Assembly: GCA_025360565.1 (NCBI GenBank)
Contig: JANYBY010000154.1
Location: forward strand, 1 to 45,873
DNA: 45,873 nt
Reading direction: 5' to 3'
Source of the DNA: Bacteroidota bacterium
Lineage (GTDB): Bacteria > Bacteroidota > Bacteroidia > B-17B0 > Aurantibacillaceae
Part shown: positions 8,584 to 16,705 of the stretch, piece after piece
Position numbering within the stretch: position 1 is the stretch's first letter
Layout of the letters: each line of letters begins with the position of its first letter
The notes under the pieces: model-generated
What the model was told of the DNA's origin: nothing
The model's input: the letters and a program-made list of their open reading frames with translations, nothing else
Database searches by the model: none
Program-made: the position numbers and the translations under genes

Positions 8584-9726
8584 TTATGCAGTTGTTTTTA
8601 TTGCAAAAAGTTCGGTTAATTTATTTACGGTAAAATCTATTTCTTCTTTTGTGGTGTATTTGCAAAAACTAAATCGTACAGAGGGCCTTTCCATATCAAT
8701 CCCGATTCCTTTTAAAACGTGACTGCCTTGATTGCTCCCGCTGCTGCAGGCGCTTCCGCCACTGGCCGCTATGCCTGCAATATCTAAATTAAAGAGCAGC
8801 ATTTCCGCATCGGGGTGATTTGGAAAACGGCAATTTAAAACAGTATATAAAGAGCTTTCGTGCGAAGTTTCTCCGTTAAATTCCATTCCCGGAATATTTT
8901 GGATCAGCTTCTCTTGCATATAATCTTTTAAACTCATAATATGTTTTTGGTGCGCTTCCATTTCGTTAAAACAAATTTCGAGCGCTTTTGCTAAACCAAC
9001 AATACCGTATAAATTCTCAGTTCCACCGCGCATGTTGCGTTCTTGCGCGCCGCCGTGAATAAAAGGGTTCAGTTTAAAATTATGATTCATGTACAAAAAA
9101 CCAACGCCTTTTGGCCCGTGAAATTTATGCGCCGCACAAGTTATAAAATGAACTTTAATTTCGCGCAGATCCATTTTATAATGTCCCATGGTTTGTACAG
9201 TATCACTATGAAATACCGCGTTGTATTTTTCGCAAAGCTCTCCCACTTCTTTTATCGGGAGTAAAGTCCCAATCTCATTATTGGCATGCATCAACGATAC
9301 TAAACTGCGCTCGTTATTTTTTAAAAGCTGTTCCAGATCATTCAGATCAACATTGCCTTTATCATCTATTTTTACCCAGCTTACTTTTACTTTACCTGCT
9401 TTTTCTAACGTTTTAATGGTATGTTCAACGGCATGGTGTTCTATTACCGCAGAAATAATATGTTTTATTCCGAAGGTATCAACGCTTTGACAAATAGCCA
9501 TGTTATCCGCTTCTGTTCCTCCCGATGTAAAAAATATTTCGGCAGGTGTAACGTTCAGTAATTTAGCAACTGTTTTACGCGAGTTCTCAATGGCCGAACG
9601 CGTCTTCCTTCCAAAACCGTGAATGGACGAGGGATTGCCGTAATCCGCCGTCATCAAAGGCATCATGGCCTTTAACACTTCTTCATCCAACCGCGTAGTA
9701 GCCGCGTTATCTAAGTACACTTTCAT
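8584..9726 (-). CDS. Cysteine desulfurase (NifS/IscS family)
   Basis: PLP enzyme that takes sulfur from cysteine for Fe-S clusters, tRNA thiolation or other thio-cofactors; 380 residues, the length of IscS/NifS. Seen in the sequence: YLDNAATTRLDEEV at the N-terminus, FTSGGTEADN near 66-75, HHAVEHT, HANNEIGTLLPI, HSDTVQTMG, the PLP lysine K201 in CAAHKFHGPKG, GGAQERNMRGGTEN, and the catalytic cysteine C327 in SGGSACSSGS. The SSGS context and short active-site loop place it in the NifS/IscS group (class I) rather than the SufS group. There is no scaffold gene (iscU, nifU) next to it, so the pathway cannot be settled. It lies between glmM and frr. Confidence 0.93.
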   Translation of the reverse strand: MKVYLDNAATTRLDEEVLKAMMPLMTADYGNPSSIHGFGRKTRSAIENSRKTVAKLLNVTPAEIFFTSGGTEADNMAICQSVDTFGIKHIISAVIEHHAVEHTIKTLEKAGKVKVSWVKIDDKGNVDLNDLEQLLKNNERSLVSLMHANNEIGTLLPIKEVGELCEKYNAVFHSDTVQTMGHYKMDLREIKVHFITCAAHKFHGPKGVGFLYMNHNFKLNPFIHGGAQERNMRGGTENLYGIVGLAKALEICFNEMEAHQKHIMSLKDYMQEKLIQNIPGMEFNGETSHESSLYTVLNCRFPNHPDAEMLLFNLDIAGIAASGGSACSSGSNQGSHVLKGIGIDMERPSVRFSFCKYTTKEEIDFTVNKLTELFAIKTTA

Positions 9727-9751
9727 TCCTTTTAAACGTTGTCAGTTATTA

Positions 9752-9784
9752 GTTGTTTGTTATCAGTTATTCGTTAGTTTTTGT
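9752..9784. repeat. Intergenic repeat shared with 16493-16525 (copy 1)
   Basis: 33 nt matching 16493-16525 at all but one position; the first 24 nt, beginning GTTGTTTGTTATCAGTTATT, are identical. It lies 25 nt upstream of the cysteine desulfurase start. On the minus strand the tract reads as a run of AACTGATAAC-like units, suggesting a decayed tandem repeat. Confidence 0.75.
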
Positions 9785-9800
9785 CTTGTTTCTCCATTTT

Positions 9801-9824
9801 GGTCTCGACTCCGCTCGACCTGGC
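9801..9824. repeat. REP-like imperfect palindrome
   Basis: GGTCTCGACTCCGCTCGACC can fold on itself through GGTC/GACC with a bulge, and is followed by TGGC. It is much more GC-rich than its surroundings. It resembles, from memory, the TCGACTCCGCTC-type dispersed repeats found in many Bacteroidota genomes. There is only one copy in this window. Confidence 0.5.
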
Positions 9825-9879
9825 AAGTTTTGTTTTCATTTGTAACTCGTCATTTTAACTTCGTACCTCATCATTCGTT

Positions 9880-9898
9880 AGTCCTGCCTCTTGCTTCC
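9880..9898. repeat. Intergenic repeat, copy 2 of the CCTCTTGCTTCC family
   Basis: AGTCCTGCCTCTTGCTTCC, identical over 19 nt to 16647-16665 and one mismatch from 8554-8572. It ends 6 nt before the stop codon of glmM. Confidence 0.7.
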
Positions 9899-9904
9899 CG
9901 CCAT

Positions 9905-11299
9905 TTACTTCTTAATGATCTCTTTAATATCCGAAATAATTTTTTTGGCTAAACTCTCAGCGGTTGCTTCGCTTTGACTTTCGCTGTAAATTCTTATTAT
10001 AGGCTCAGTATTACTTTTACGTAAATGTACCCACTCTTTATCAAATTCTATCTTCACCCCATCTATTGTATTTACAGGTTGTTTTTTGTATTTTGTGTGA
10101 ACCTGTTTTAAAACATTATCTACATTTATTTGCGGGGTTAGTTCAATTTTATTTTTTGAAATAAAATAATTGGGATAAGTTGTTTTTAGCATAGACGCAG
10201 ACTTGCCGTATTTTGCAAGGTGCGTTAAAAATATGGCTATTCCCACTAAAGCATCGCGGCCGTAATGCAATTCCGGTAAAATAATTCCGCCGTTGCCTTC
10301 GCCGCCAATAACAGCTTTTGTTTCCTTCATCATCTTTACCACATTCACTTCGCCAACCGCAGAGGCCGAATAACTACCACCCTGTTTTTCGGTTATATCT
10401 CTCAGGGCTCTGGTGCTCGATAAATTACTTACCGTATTTCCTTTTTTATTGTGTTGTAGCACATAATCGGCTACTGCTACTAAAGTGTATTCTTCGCCAA
10501 ACATTTCTCCGTCCTCTGAAACAAAGGCCAATCGGTCAACATCGGGATCAACACTGATGCCCAAATGCGCTTTTTGTTTTATTACATTTTTACTTAAGTC
10601 GGTTAAGTGTTCGGGCAAGGGCTCCGGATTATGAGCAAAATTTCCGTTTGGCTCTCCGTGAATTACAAATACTTTTTTTACACCTAATTCTTTTAGAAGC
10701 AAAGGTACCGCTATTGCACCGCTGGAATTAATGGCGTCTAACACGATTGAAAAATTGGCTTTTGCAATGGCATCGGTATTCACATATGGCAATGCAAGTA
10801 TTTTGGCAATATGTTTATTTAAAAAATCGGTATTTAATTGATATTCTCCAAGGTTGTTAACCTCTGCATAATTAAATTCTGCTTTATCGGCAATTAATAA
10901 AAGTTCTTTCCCGGTTTCTTCACTTATAAATTCACCTTTTTCATTCAATAGTTTTAAAGCGTTCCATTGTTTTGGGTTATGGCTCGCGGTTAAAATTATG
11001 CCGCCCTGCGCTTTTAATTCGGTAACCGCCATTTCAACGGTAGGAGTGGTACTCAAACCAAGATCTATTACATTAATTCCTAATCCAGTTAAGGTGCCGC
11101 TAACAATACTCGAAACCATTTGTCCGCTTATCCTTGCATCTCTGCCAATTATGACGGTGGTTTTTTTTGCTTTAGAATTTTTTAAGATCAAAGTTCCGTA
11201 GGCCGATGTAAATTTTACTATATCAAGAGGCGTTAAACCATCGTTGGGTTTACCCCCAATGGTTCCTCTTATTCCTGAAATGCTTTTAATTAAGGTCAC
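9905..11299 (-). CDS. glmM: Phosphoglucosamine mutase (alpha-D-phosphohexomutase family)
   Basis: Interconverts glucosamine-6-phosphate and glucosamine-1-phosphate on the way to UDP-GlcNAc; 464 residues. Family sites in order: SISGIRGTIGG at the start, the phosphoserine loop TASHNPKQWNALK with S106, the metal loop DPDVDRLAF with D251, D253 and D255, the sugar loop EGNGGI, and the phosphate-binding RKSNTEPIIRIYSE near the C-terminus. The start is GTG at 11299, preceded by TATATTTAC at 11329-11321, close to the -7 consensus. Phosphomannomutase or phosphoglucomutase activity cannot be excluded from motifs alone, but SxSGIRG and overall length fit the Bacteroidota GlmM group. It is first in a minus-strand run with the desulfurase and frr. 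Confidence 0.87.
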   Translation of the reverse strand: MTLIKSISGIRGTIGGKPNDGLTPLDIVKFTSAYGTLILKNSKAKKTTVIIGRDARISGQMVSSIVSGTLTGLGINVIDLGLSTTPTVEMAVTELKAQGGIILTASHNPKQWNALKLLNEKGEFISEETGKELLLIADKAEFNYAEVNNLGEYQLNTDFLNKHIAKILALPYVNTDAIAKANFSIVLDAINSSGAIAVPLLLKELGVKKVFVIHGEPNGNFAHNPEPLPEHLTDLSKNVIKQKAHLGISVDPDVDRLAFVSEDGEMFGEEYTLVAVADYVLQHNKKGNTVSNLSSTRALRDITEKQGGSYSASAVGEVNVVKMMKETKAVIGGEGNGGIILPELHYGRDALVGIAIFLTHLAKYGKSASMLKTTYPNYFISKNKIELTPQINVDNVLKQVHTKYKKQPVNTIDGVKIEFDKEWVHLRKSNTEPIIRIYSESQSEATAESLAKKIISDIKEIIKK

Positions 11300-11406
11300 A
11301 ATAAATCAATTTTTAGACGTGTAAATATAGAAAAAGTGTCGAATATATGAAGATATATAAATGAACAAAATCCGTGTTTTTTTATTAATTTGGCGCATAT
11401 AGAAAT

Positions 11407-11856
11407 TTGATTTTGAGCTTTCGTCCGTTGAAAAGAATATTTAGGCTTATTTTGCTTTTGTTTTGGTTTTTTTTAACCGGAAAAATAAACGCAAAAACAG
11501 TTGCTTGCGATACTTTTGTTTTACAATTAAAGGAAATGAAAAAATCGGATACGGCAAACTTTTGTATTGAGGAACTTACCGATAAACGCCCAAACCCTAT
11601 TTTTCAATTATTAAGAGACAAGCATAAAAAAAATAAAAAGATCACCGCGGCCATTTTAGCCTTTCCTTTTCCATTTGGTATGGTTGGCCTTCATCGAATT
11701 TATTTAGGAACAGCGCCTCATGTTCCGGTTATTTACATTGGCAGTGTTGGGGGTGTTTTCGGACTCTTACCCTTAATTGATTTCTTTGCACTGCTTGCTA
11801 AAAAAGATATTGACCCTTATATTGAAAATAAAAAAGTGTTTATGTGGGTAAATTAA
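11407..11856 (+). CDS. TM2-domain-like small membrane protein
   Basis: 149 residues with an N-terminal hydrophobic signal (LILLLFWFFLTG) and a C-terminal pair of hydrophobic helices after a short charged linker. The segment GMVGLHRIYLGTAPHVPVIY followed by GGVFGLLPLIDFFALL matches the TM2 pattern G-x-x-G-x-H-R-x-Y-x-G plus an acidic residue in the second helix. Function is unknown; TM2 proteins are small membrane proteins without a general role. No ATG is available: the frame opens with TTG at 11407, and the TTG at 11428 (before KRIFRL) is an equally good start. It ends 6 nt before asnB and almost certainly shares its transcript. Confidence 0.72.
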   Translation: MILSFRPLKRIFRLILLLFWFFLTGKINAKTVACDTFVLQLKEMKKSDTANFCIEELTDKRPNPIFQLLRDKHKKNKKITAAILAFPFPFGMVGLHRIYLGTAPHVPVIYIGSVGGVFGLLPLIDFFALLAKKDIDPYIENKKVFMWVN

Positions 11857-11862
11857 GATCAA

Positions 11863-13773
11863 ATGTGTGGAATTGCCGGAATAATTTTAAAACAAAACGC
11901 CTCTTTTAACCTGATTGAAAAGATCGCGTTAATGGCCAAAACCCTTGCCCATAGGGGTCCGGATGGTGAAGGTTTTATTTTGGCAGATCAAAGTTTGGTT
12001 ACGCCTTATTACAATTCTGTTTCCGCAAAATTTTCATCAAAAGACCTTAAATTTTTTCCGCATCAATCTTTAGACCAAGCCGCAAATACAAATTATTTTC
12101 TCGCGTTTGCTCACCGACGGCTTTCAATAATTGATATTACCGAAGGAGGGCATCAACCCATGTGCAGTGCAGACGCCAAGTTGTGGATCACGTTTAATGG
12201 AGAGATCTATAATTATGTTGAATTGCGAAAAGAACTTAAGGTTTTAAATTATTCTTTTGTGACTGAAAGCGATACCGAAGTTTTATTGAATGCCTACAAA
12301 CAATGGGGAACAGATTGTGTAAACAAATTTAACGGCATGTGGGCCTTTTGCATTTACGACACCGAAAAACAGATCTGCTTTGCATCGCGCGATAGGCTTG
12401 GTGTTAAACCATTTTATTACATTAATAATAAACACTTTTTTTCATTCGCGAGTGAACAAAAGGCTTTTGTAAGATCAAATTTAATTAAGGCTGAAGTAAA
12501 TGAAAAAGGACTTCACGATTATTTAATTAACGGAACACTTGAAAGTGATACGGCTAATTTTTTTGAAGGTGTTGAAGAGTTATTTCCGGGCAACAATTTA
12601 ATTTATTCTTTAAAGGATCAAACCATTAATATTGAAAAATATTATCATGTTGAATTTACCGAAAAGAACGAGAATCTGTCGGAAGAAGAACTGATCGGAA
12701 AAATAAAAGACAAGCTGTATAACTCTGTAAAGTTGCGCCTGCGAAGCGATGTGGAGGTGGGCACATGTTTAAGTGGTGGCATAGACAGCAGCGTGCTTAG
12801 CGGTATAATGCACGAAATTCTTGGGAAAGATTTTTTTTGTTTTACGTCCGTTTTCCGAAACGAAAGTTTTAATGAGGAAAAATATGCAGATCTGGTGGCG
12901 ACAAAAATAAATGCCAAGCATAAAAAGATTGAACCCGATGAAAAAGGATTTACCGAAGAGCTAAACGATGTGATCTATTGCCAGGATGTGCCAATTTGGG
13001 ATACAAGCACTTATTCTCAATTTAAAGTTATGCAACTCGCAAAACAAAATAATATTAAAGTGGTGTTGGATGGGCAAGGGGCAGATGAGCTTTTTGCAGG
13101 ATACCATCACCATTATATTGCCAAATGGAATAATTTAATGGCGGGTGTTGATAAGCTCGAAGCCATTATGGAAATAAAAGCTTCGCGAAAAACAATTGAA
13201 AGCCCCTTTGTATTTTACGCGAAGGAAAAGATCAAACAAAAAAGTAATTTCGCGCAAGCTATTTATAAAAAATTTTATACAGGTGATTTTATAAATTCAC
13301 ACGAAGTAATTAATCCCGTAATTTATTTTAATAGTGTTAATGAACAATTGCTTAACGATATTGAAAAAGCCCGCTTAAGATCATTTTTAAAGTGTGAAGA
13401 TCGCAATGGCATGTGGCATCATGTAGAAAGTCGTACACCATTTAGTGATGATGTAGAATTAATTGATCTGATGTTTTCATTTAACGGAAATAGAAAAATA
13501 AAAGACGGAGTTTCGAAATATTTACTGCGCGAAGCAGGAAAAAGCGTTTTACCCGTGCAAATTTACAATCGTTACGATAAAAAAGGGTTTGAAACCCCAA
13601 TGCAAAGCTGGATAAAAAATTTATTGCCGGTAATATTAGAAGAAGTCACTGCCGCTAAATTTAGTTTTCTGAATTACGATAATTTAAAAAAAGCCGACCC
13701 TGATAATATCAATGAAATTAAAATTTTGTTCAAGCTTTTTGTTTTGGCAAGGTGGAAAAAGATCTTTATTTAA
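11863..13773 (+). CDS. asnB: Asparagine synthetase, glutamine-hydrolysing
   Basis: Makes asparagine from aspartate, glutamine and ATP; 636 residues. The N-terminal class II glutaminase starts MCGIAGII with the nucleophilic Cys2, then LAHRGPDGEG, the AFAHRRLSIIDI segment, and FNGEIYNYVELR. The C-terminal synthetase has the PP-loop LSGGIDSSVLSGI near residue 303 and the DGQGADELFAGYHHHY segment near 403. The product is longer than the 550-residue E. coli enzyme and could instead be an AsnB-like amidotransferase acting on a polysaccharide or peptide, but no biosynthetic cluster surrounds it. It overlaps the convergent barrel gene by 8 bp at the stop codons. Confidence 0.88.
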   Translation: MCGIAGIILKQNASFNLIEKIALMAKTLAHRGPDGEGFILADQSLVTPYYNSVSAKFSSKDLKFFPHQSLDQAANTNYFLAFAHRRLSIIDITEGGHQPMCSADAKLWITFNGEIYNYVELRKELKVLNYSFVTESDTEVLLNAYKQWGTDCVNKFNGMWAFCIYDTEKQICFASRDRLGVKPFYYINNKHFFSFASEQKAFVRSNLIKAEVNEKGLHDYLINGTLESDTANFFEGVEELFPGNNLIYSLKDQTINIEKYYHVEFTEKNENLSEEELIGKIKDKLYNSVKLRLRSDVEVGTCLSGGIDSSVLSGIMHEILGKDFFCFTSVFRNESFNEEKYADLVATKINAKHKKIEPDEKGFTEELNDVIYCQDVPIWDTSTYSQFKVMQLAKQNNIKVVLDGQGADELFAGYHHHYIAKWNNLMAGVDKLEAIMEIKASRKTIESPFVFYAKEKIKQKSNFAQAIYKKFYTGDFINSHEVINPVIYFNSVNEQLLNDIEKARLRSFLKCEDRNGMWHHVESRTPFSDDVELIDLMFSFNGNRKIKDGVSKYLLREAGKSVLPVQIYNRYDKKGFETPMQSWIKNLLPVILEEVTAAKFSFLNYDNLKKADPDNINEIKILFKLFVLARWKKIFI

Positions 13774-14467
13774 CCGGCGCCTCAGTCGATTCTTTTGGTT
13801 TTTCTTTCTCTTTTGTTTTTTCTTTCGGGTTTAAGAATCTAAATTGAATTCCGAAACTGAGATTGAAACCGGGAATGCCTTTAAGGCCCAACTTTTGATC
13901 TTTATTGAACTGATCGTTATTGGTATCTAAGGTTTTATATTTTGCAAATGGTAAACCTAATTTCATGTTAAACCCAAATCGCCCAATGTAAAGTCGTGGA
14001 AGAACGTACATGGAAATATAAGAACCGGAACCCCAAATATGTGTTTTATCTTTATCGTTCACATAAAAATCAATTTTTGAATAACCAACATCTGCACCCA
14101 AAACAAGATCAAATTTATTAGTAGAAACGGGATGGTAATTTAATTGAACAAGTATGTCGTTGGATTTAACGCTCGGTGCTGTACCGGTAGTATCTTTTCC
14201 CTGTATCCAAGTATTGCCTTTAAATCTTATACCAATACCAAAATTTTTGTGAAGCCCATATTCGCCCCCAAACGTAAAATGTGTGTTGGCGCCCTTGCCC
14301 TCCTGCGTGGTATCGTGCTTGTTCGCTACAAAGTAGTGCGCATTCACGTATGTGTTATACACTTCTACCCCGCCACCCAAGTCAAAAACAAGTGCCCCTT
14401 TGTGAAAGGATTGCGCGTTCAATTTACAAACGGAAGCTAAAATTATAAGGGTAAATAATTTTTTCAT
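13766..14467 (-). CDS. Small outer membrane beta-barrel-like protein
   Basis: 233 residues from the ATG at 14467; a longer frame to 14509 would put 14 residues before the signal peptide MKKLFTLIILASVCKLNAQ. The body is rich in alternating hydrophobic/aromatic strands with short turns (DLGGGVEVYNTYVNAHYF, NFGIGIRFKGNTW, KLGLKGIPGFNLSFGIQFRF), as in 8- to 10-stranded porin-like barrels of Bacteroidota. The last 20 residues are a Lys/Glu/Pro tail (KEKTKEKEKPKEST) that should be exposed at the barrel end. No named family is recognised. It starts 31 nt after the stop of the PorE-like gene, so the two are likely one transcript and may act together in the envelope. Confidence 0.7.
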   Translation of the reverse strand: MKKLFTLIILASVCKLNAQSFHKGALVFDLGGGVEVYNTYVNAHYFVANKHDTTQEGKGANTHFTFGGEYGLHKNFGIGIRFKGNTWIQGKDTTGTAPSVKSNDILVQLNYHPVSTNKFDLVLGADVGYSKIDFYVNDKDKTHIWGSGSYISMYVLPRLYIGRFGFNMKLGLPFAKYKTLDTNNDQFNKDQKLGLKGIPGFNLSFGIQFRFLNPKEKTKEKEKPKESTEAPVK

Positions 14468-14498
14468 GGTATTTTTTGTTTTAATAAATATACGAAAA

Positions 14499-16472
14499 TT
14501 ATTTTGCAATTACCTTAAACTCTGTTCTTCTGTTTTGTGCTTTATTTTCAGGTGTATTGTTAGGTACTTTTGGTTTTAGATCGGCGTACCCTTTAAAAGT
14601 TAAGCGACCTGCGCCAATTTTACCTTCGCTTATCAAAAAATCATAAACCGATTTTGCTCTGTTCCCCGAAAGCGTAATGTTATTTTTCCGGTCGCCTGTA
14701 TTATCTGTGTGGCCGCTTATTTCAATTTTTAAACTTGGATTTAAAGTTAAAAAAGAAATGAGTTTATTTAATTCGGCTTTACTTTCGGGTTTCAGATCCC
14801 ATTTATTCACATCAAAAAATACATTCTTTAATTCTATTACAATGCCTGTGTCTATTGGCTGCAGCGGAATATCGAGTTTATACGGTTTGTTGAAATCGGT
14901 TTCTTTTCCTTTTAAACTAAAGTTATCGCTGTAAAAAGAAAAGCCGGGTTTATTTACGTTTACCATGTAATTTTTATTTGCTGTGAGTGTTACAAAAAAT
15001 TCGCCGTTAGCACCCGTATAATTTTTTGCCACATTTAAACCGGTTTCTAAGTCTACCAATTCAAAAATAGACTCGAGGGGTTCTTTTGTAATAGCATTGT
15101 AAACTTTTCCTTTTACGTAAGTTATTTTTTCGGGACGAAGATCTTCGGGCAATTCAAATTGATAAATATCTAAATTTCCAAATCCTCCGGGTTTATTACT
15201 TGCAAAATAAGCTACTTTTCCGCCTGGGTTTACCAATAAACTGTTCTCATCGTTAAATGTATTTATTGGGTATCCAAGATTAATGGCTTTGCCCCAATCG
15301 CCATTCGGCTGGCGTTTACTCATATATATATCAAGGCCGCCCATGCCAGGATGCCCGCCGCTGCTGAAGTACAGGGTCATATTATCGGGATGAATAAAAA
15401 CCGACTCTTCTCTTTCGGGCGTATTAATATTTTCGTTGAGTTTTACGGGAGCAGTAAATTTTCCTTCGTCGGAAATGGTACTCATATAAATATCTTGCTC
15501 TTTAGCAGCACCGCGATGAAGAATACCGCGGATAAAATAAAGTGTTTTTCCATCACTGCTAAAACTTGGTTGTGATTCAAAATGCGAAGTATTAATAGTA
15601 GGGCCTGCGTTGCGCGGTTTACTCCATTTGCCATTTATTTTTTGAGAGAAAAAAATATCGCAGCTGCCATAACCTTTTCTGTCGGGCGCGCCGTAATCGC
15701 CTCCTTCATCGCTGCATGAAGCGAAGAACATAATATTACCATCGGCCGAAAGTGAAGGTGCGCCTTCGTTGCCGTAACTATTAATGATTGAAATTGGTGT
15801 GGCAGTTTGCCAAACATTATTTACGTTATTGCTAACATAAAAATCTTCGTTAAAATAACCGGGCATTCCATCGCGGGGTAATTCGCGTGTAAATAAAAAT
15901 TGTTTTCCGTCGCCGGTAATTGCCGGAAAGTATTCGCCGAATTCGGAATTTATTCCAGGGCCCGCATTTATCGGATTAAAGGGCTTTGGATTTTTAATGG
16001 CCTGTGCGCCGAAAGTGGCGTTGGCAAGATGTTTCAAGGCACTTTCTTTTGTGTTTGGATTAATGCGTTCTATTTTCACAAATGTTTCTAAACTGGTTTT
16101 AGCGTCTTCATACTTTCCGGTGGCGAGTTGTGCAAGTGCTAAAAAATAATAGGTATTCGCAAAAAATTTGGGGTTGATTGTCAACGCTTTTTTAAAATAA
16201 ACAATTGATTCTTCGGGCTTGTTGTTTACCTGGTATAAATTTGCCAGGCCTAAAGTGGCTTCCACAAAATTGGGGTCTTCTTCAAGTGCTTTTTTAAAAG
16301 ATTTTTCGGCCACATCGTCTTTTTTTACTTCGTAAGCGATCCGTGCTTCTTCAATGTATTTGATGGCTTTTTTATTTGTAGAGGTATATTGCCCTGTTGG
16401 TAATTGAGCCAAAGCAACACCGGAATTGATGAGCAGAATAATAAATAAAATTAATTGTTTGTGTTTTTTCAT
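14499..16472 (-). CDS. PorE-like TPR / PD40 propeller / OmpA protein
   Basis: 657 residues from the ATG at 16472; the frame extends 48 codons upstream through repeat DNA, which is not a credible N-terminus. Order of parts: signal peptide (MKKHKQLILFIILLINSG, then VALAQ), TPR helices at about 35-140 (AEKSFKKALEEDPNFVEATL, ESIVYFKKALTINPKF), PD40 propeller at about 170-420 (SADGNIMFFAS, SSDGKTLYFIRG, HPDNMTLYFSSGGHPGMGG), a carboxypeptidase-regulatory-like domain at about 455-540, and an OmpA peptidoglycan-binding domain at about 545-655 (FDVNKWDLKPES, ISGHTDNTGD, LSGNRAKSVYDFL, NRRTEF). This is the layout of PorE/PG1058, which links the T9SS to peptidoglycan in Porphyromonas. Such genes are multi-copy, so T9SS function is likely but not proven. 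Confidence 0.85.
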   Translation of the reverse strand: MKKHKQLILFIILLINSGVALAQLPTGQYTSTNKKAIKYIEEARIAYEVKKDDVAEKSFKKALEEDPNFVEATLGLANLYQVNNKPEESIVYFKKALTINPKFFANTYYFLALAQLATGKYEDAKTSLETFVKIERINPNTKESALKHLANATFGAQAIKNPKPFNPINAGPGINSEFGEYFPAITGDGKQFLFTRELPRDGMPGYFNEDFYVSNNVNNVWQTATPISIINSYGNEGAPSLSADGNIMFFASCSDEGGDYGAPDRKGYGSCDIFFSQKINGKWSKPRNAGPTINTSHFESQPSFSSDGKTLYFIRGILHRGAAKEQDIYMSTISDEGKFTAPVKLNENINTPEREESVFIHPDNMTLYFSSGGHPGMGGLDIYMSKRQPNGDWGKAINLGYPINTFNDENSLLVNPGGKVAYFASNKPGGFGNLDIYQFELPEDLRPEKITYVKGKVYNAITKEPLESIFELVDLETGLNVAKNYTGANGEFFVTLTANKNYMVNVNKPGFSFYSDNFSLKGKETDFNKPYKLDIPLQPIDTGIVIELKNVFFDVNKWDLKPESKAELNKLISFLTLNPSLKIEISGHTDNTGDRKNNITLSGNRAKSVYDFLISEGKIGAGRLTFKGYADLKPKVPNNTPENKAQNRRTEFKVIAK

Positions 16473-16492
16473 TTTCTTTTGAAGCGTTGTCT

Positions 16493-16525
16493 GTTGTTTG
16501 TTATCAGTTATTCGTTTGTTTTTGT
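16493..16525. repeat. Intergenic repeat shared with 9752-9784 (copy 2)
   Basis: 33 nt with one mismatch to 9752-9784. It begins 21 nt upstream of the PorE-like start codon, almost the same distance as copy 1 from its gene. Confidence 0.75.
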
Positions 16526-16532
16526 GGATAAG

Positions 16533-16574
16533 ACCTGCAAGGTTTTCGGTAAAATTCGGAAAAACCTTGCAGGT
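16533..16574. repeat. Perfect 14-bp inverted repeat (hairpin) upstream of the PorE-like gene
   Basis: ACCTGCAAGGTTTT (16533-16546) is the exact reverse complement of AAAACCTTGCAGGT (16561-16574), with a 14-nt loop. It lies in the gap between the M61 peptidase and the PorE-like gene. It has no T-run on its downstream side in the direction of transcription, so it is more like a REP palindrome than an intrinsic terminator. Confidence 0.7.
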
Positions 16575-16646
16575 GTACGCAGGCTTTAATTGCGTCCTGC
16601 TAGCGCCTCCTGCCAACTGTCTACTTTTCTCCTCTTGCAGCCTTTC

Positions 16647-16665
16647 AGTCCTGCCTCTTGCTTCC
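16647..16665. repeat. Intergenic repeat, copy 3 of the CCTCTTGCTTCC family
   Basis: AGTCCTGCCTCTTGCTTCC, identical to 9880-9898. It lies 41 nt from the stop codon of the M61 peptidase gene. Confidence 0.7.
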
Positions 16666-16705
16666 TTTCTCTTGTCTCAATACCCAATACTCAATTCTCA
16701 CTACT

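Noticed and set aside
9665..9952. Plus-strand ORF of 95 residues spanning the desulfurase-glmM gap
   Set aside because: It runs through the repeat-filled spacer and both gene ends; the residues come from low-complexity repeats.
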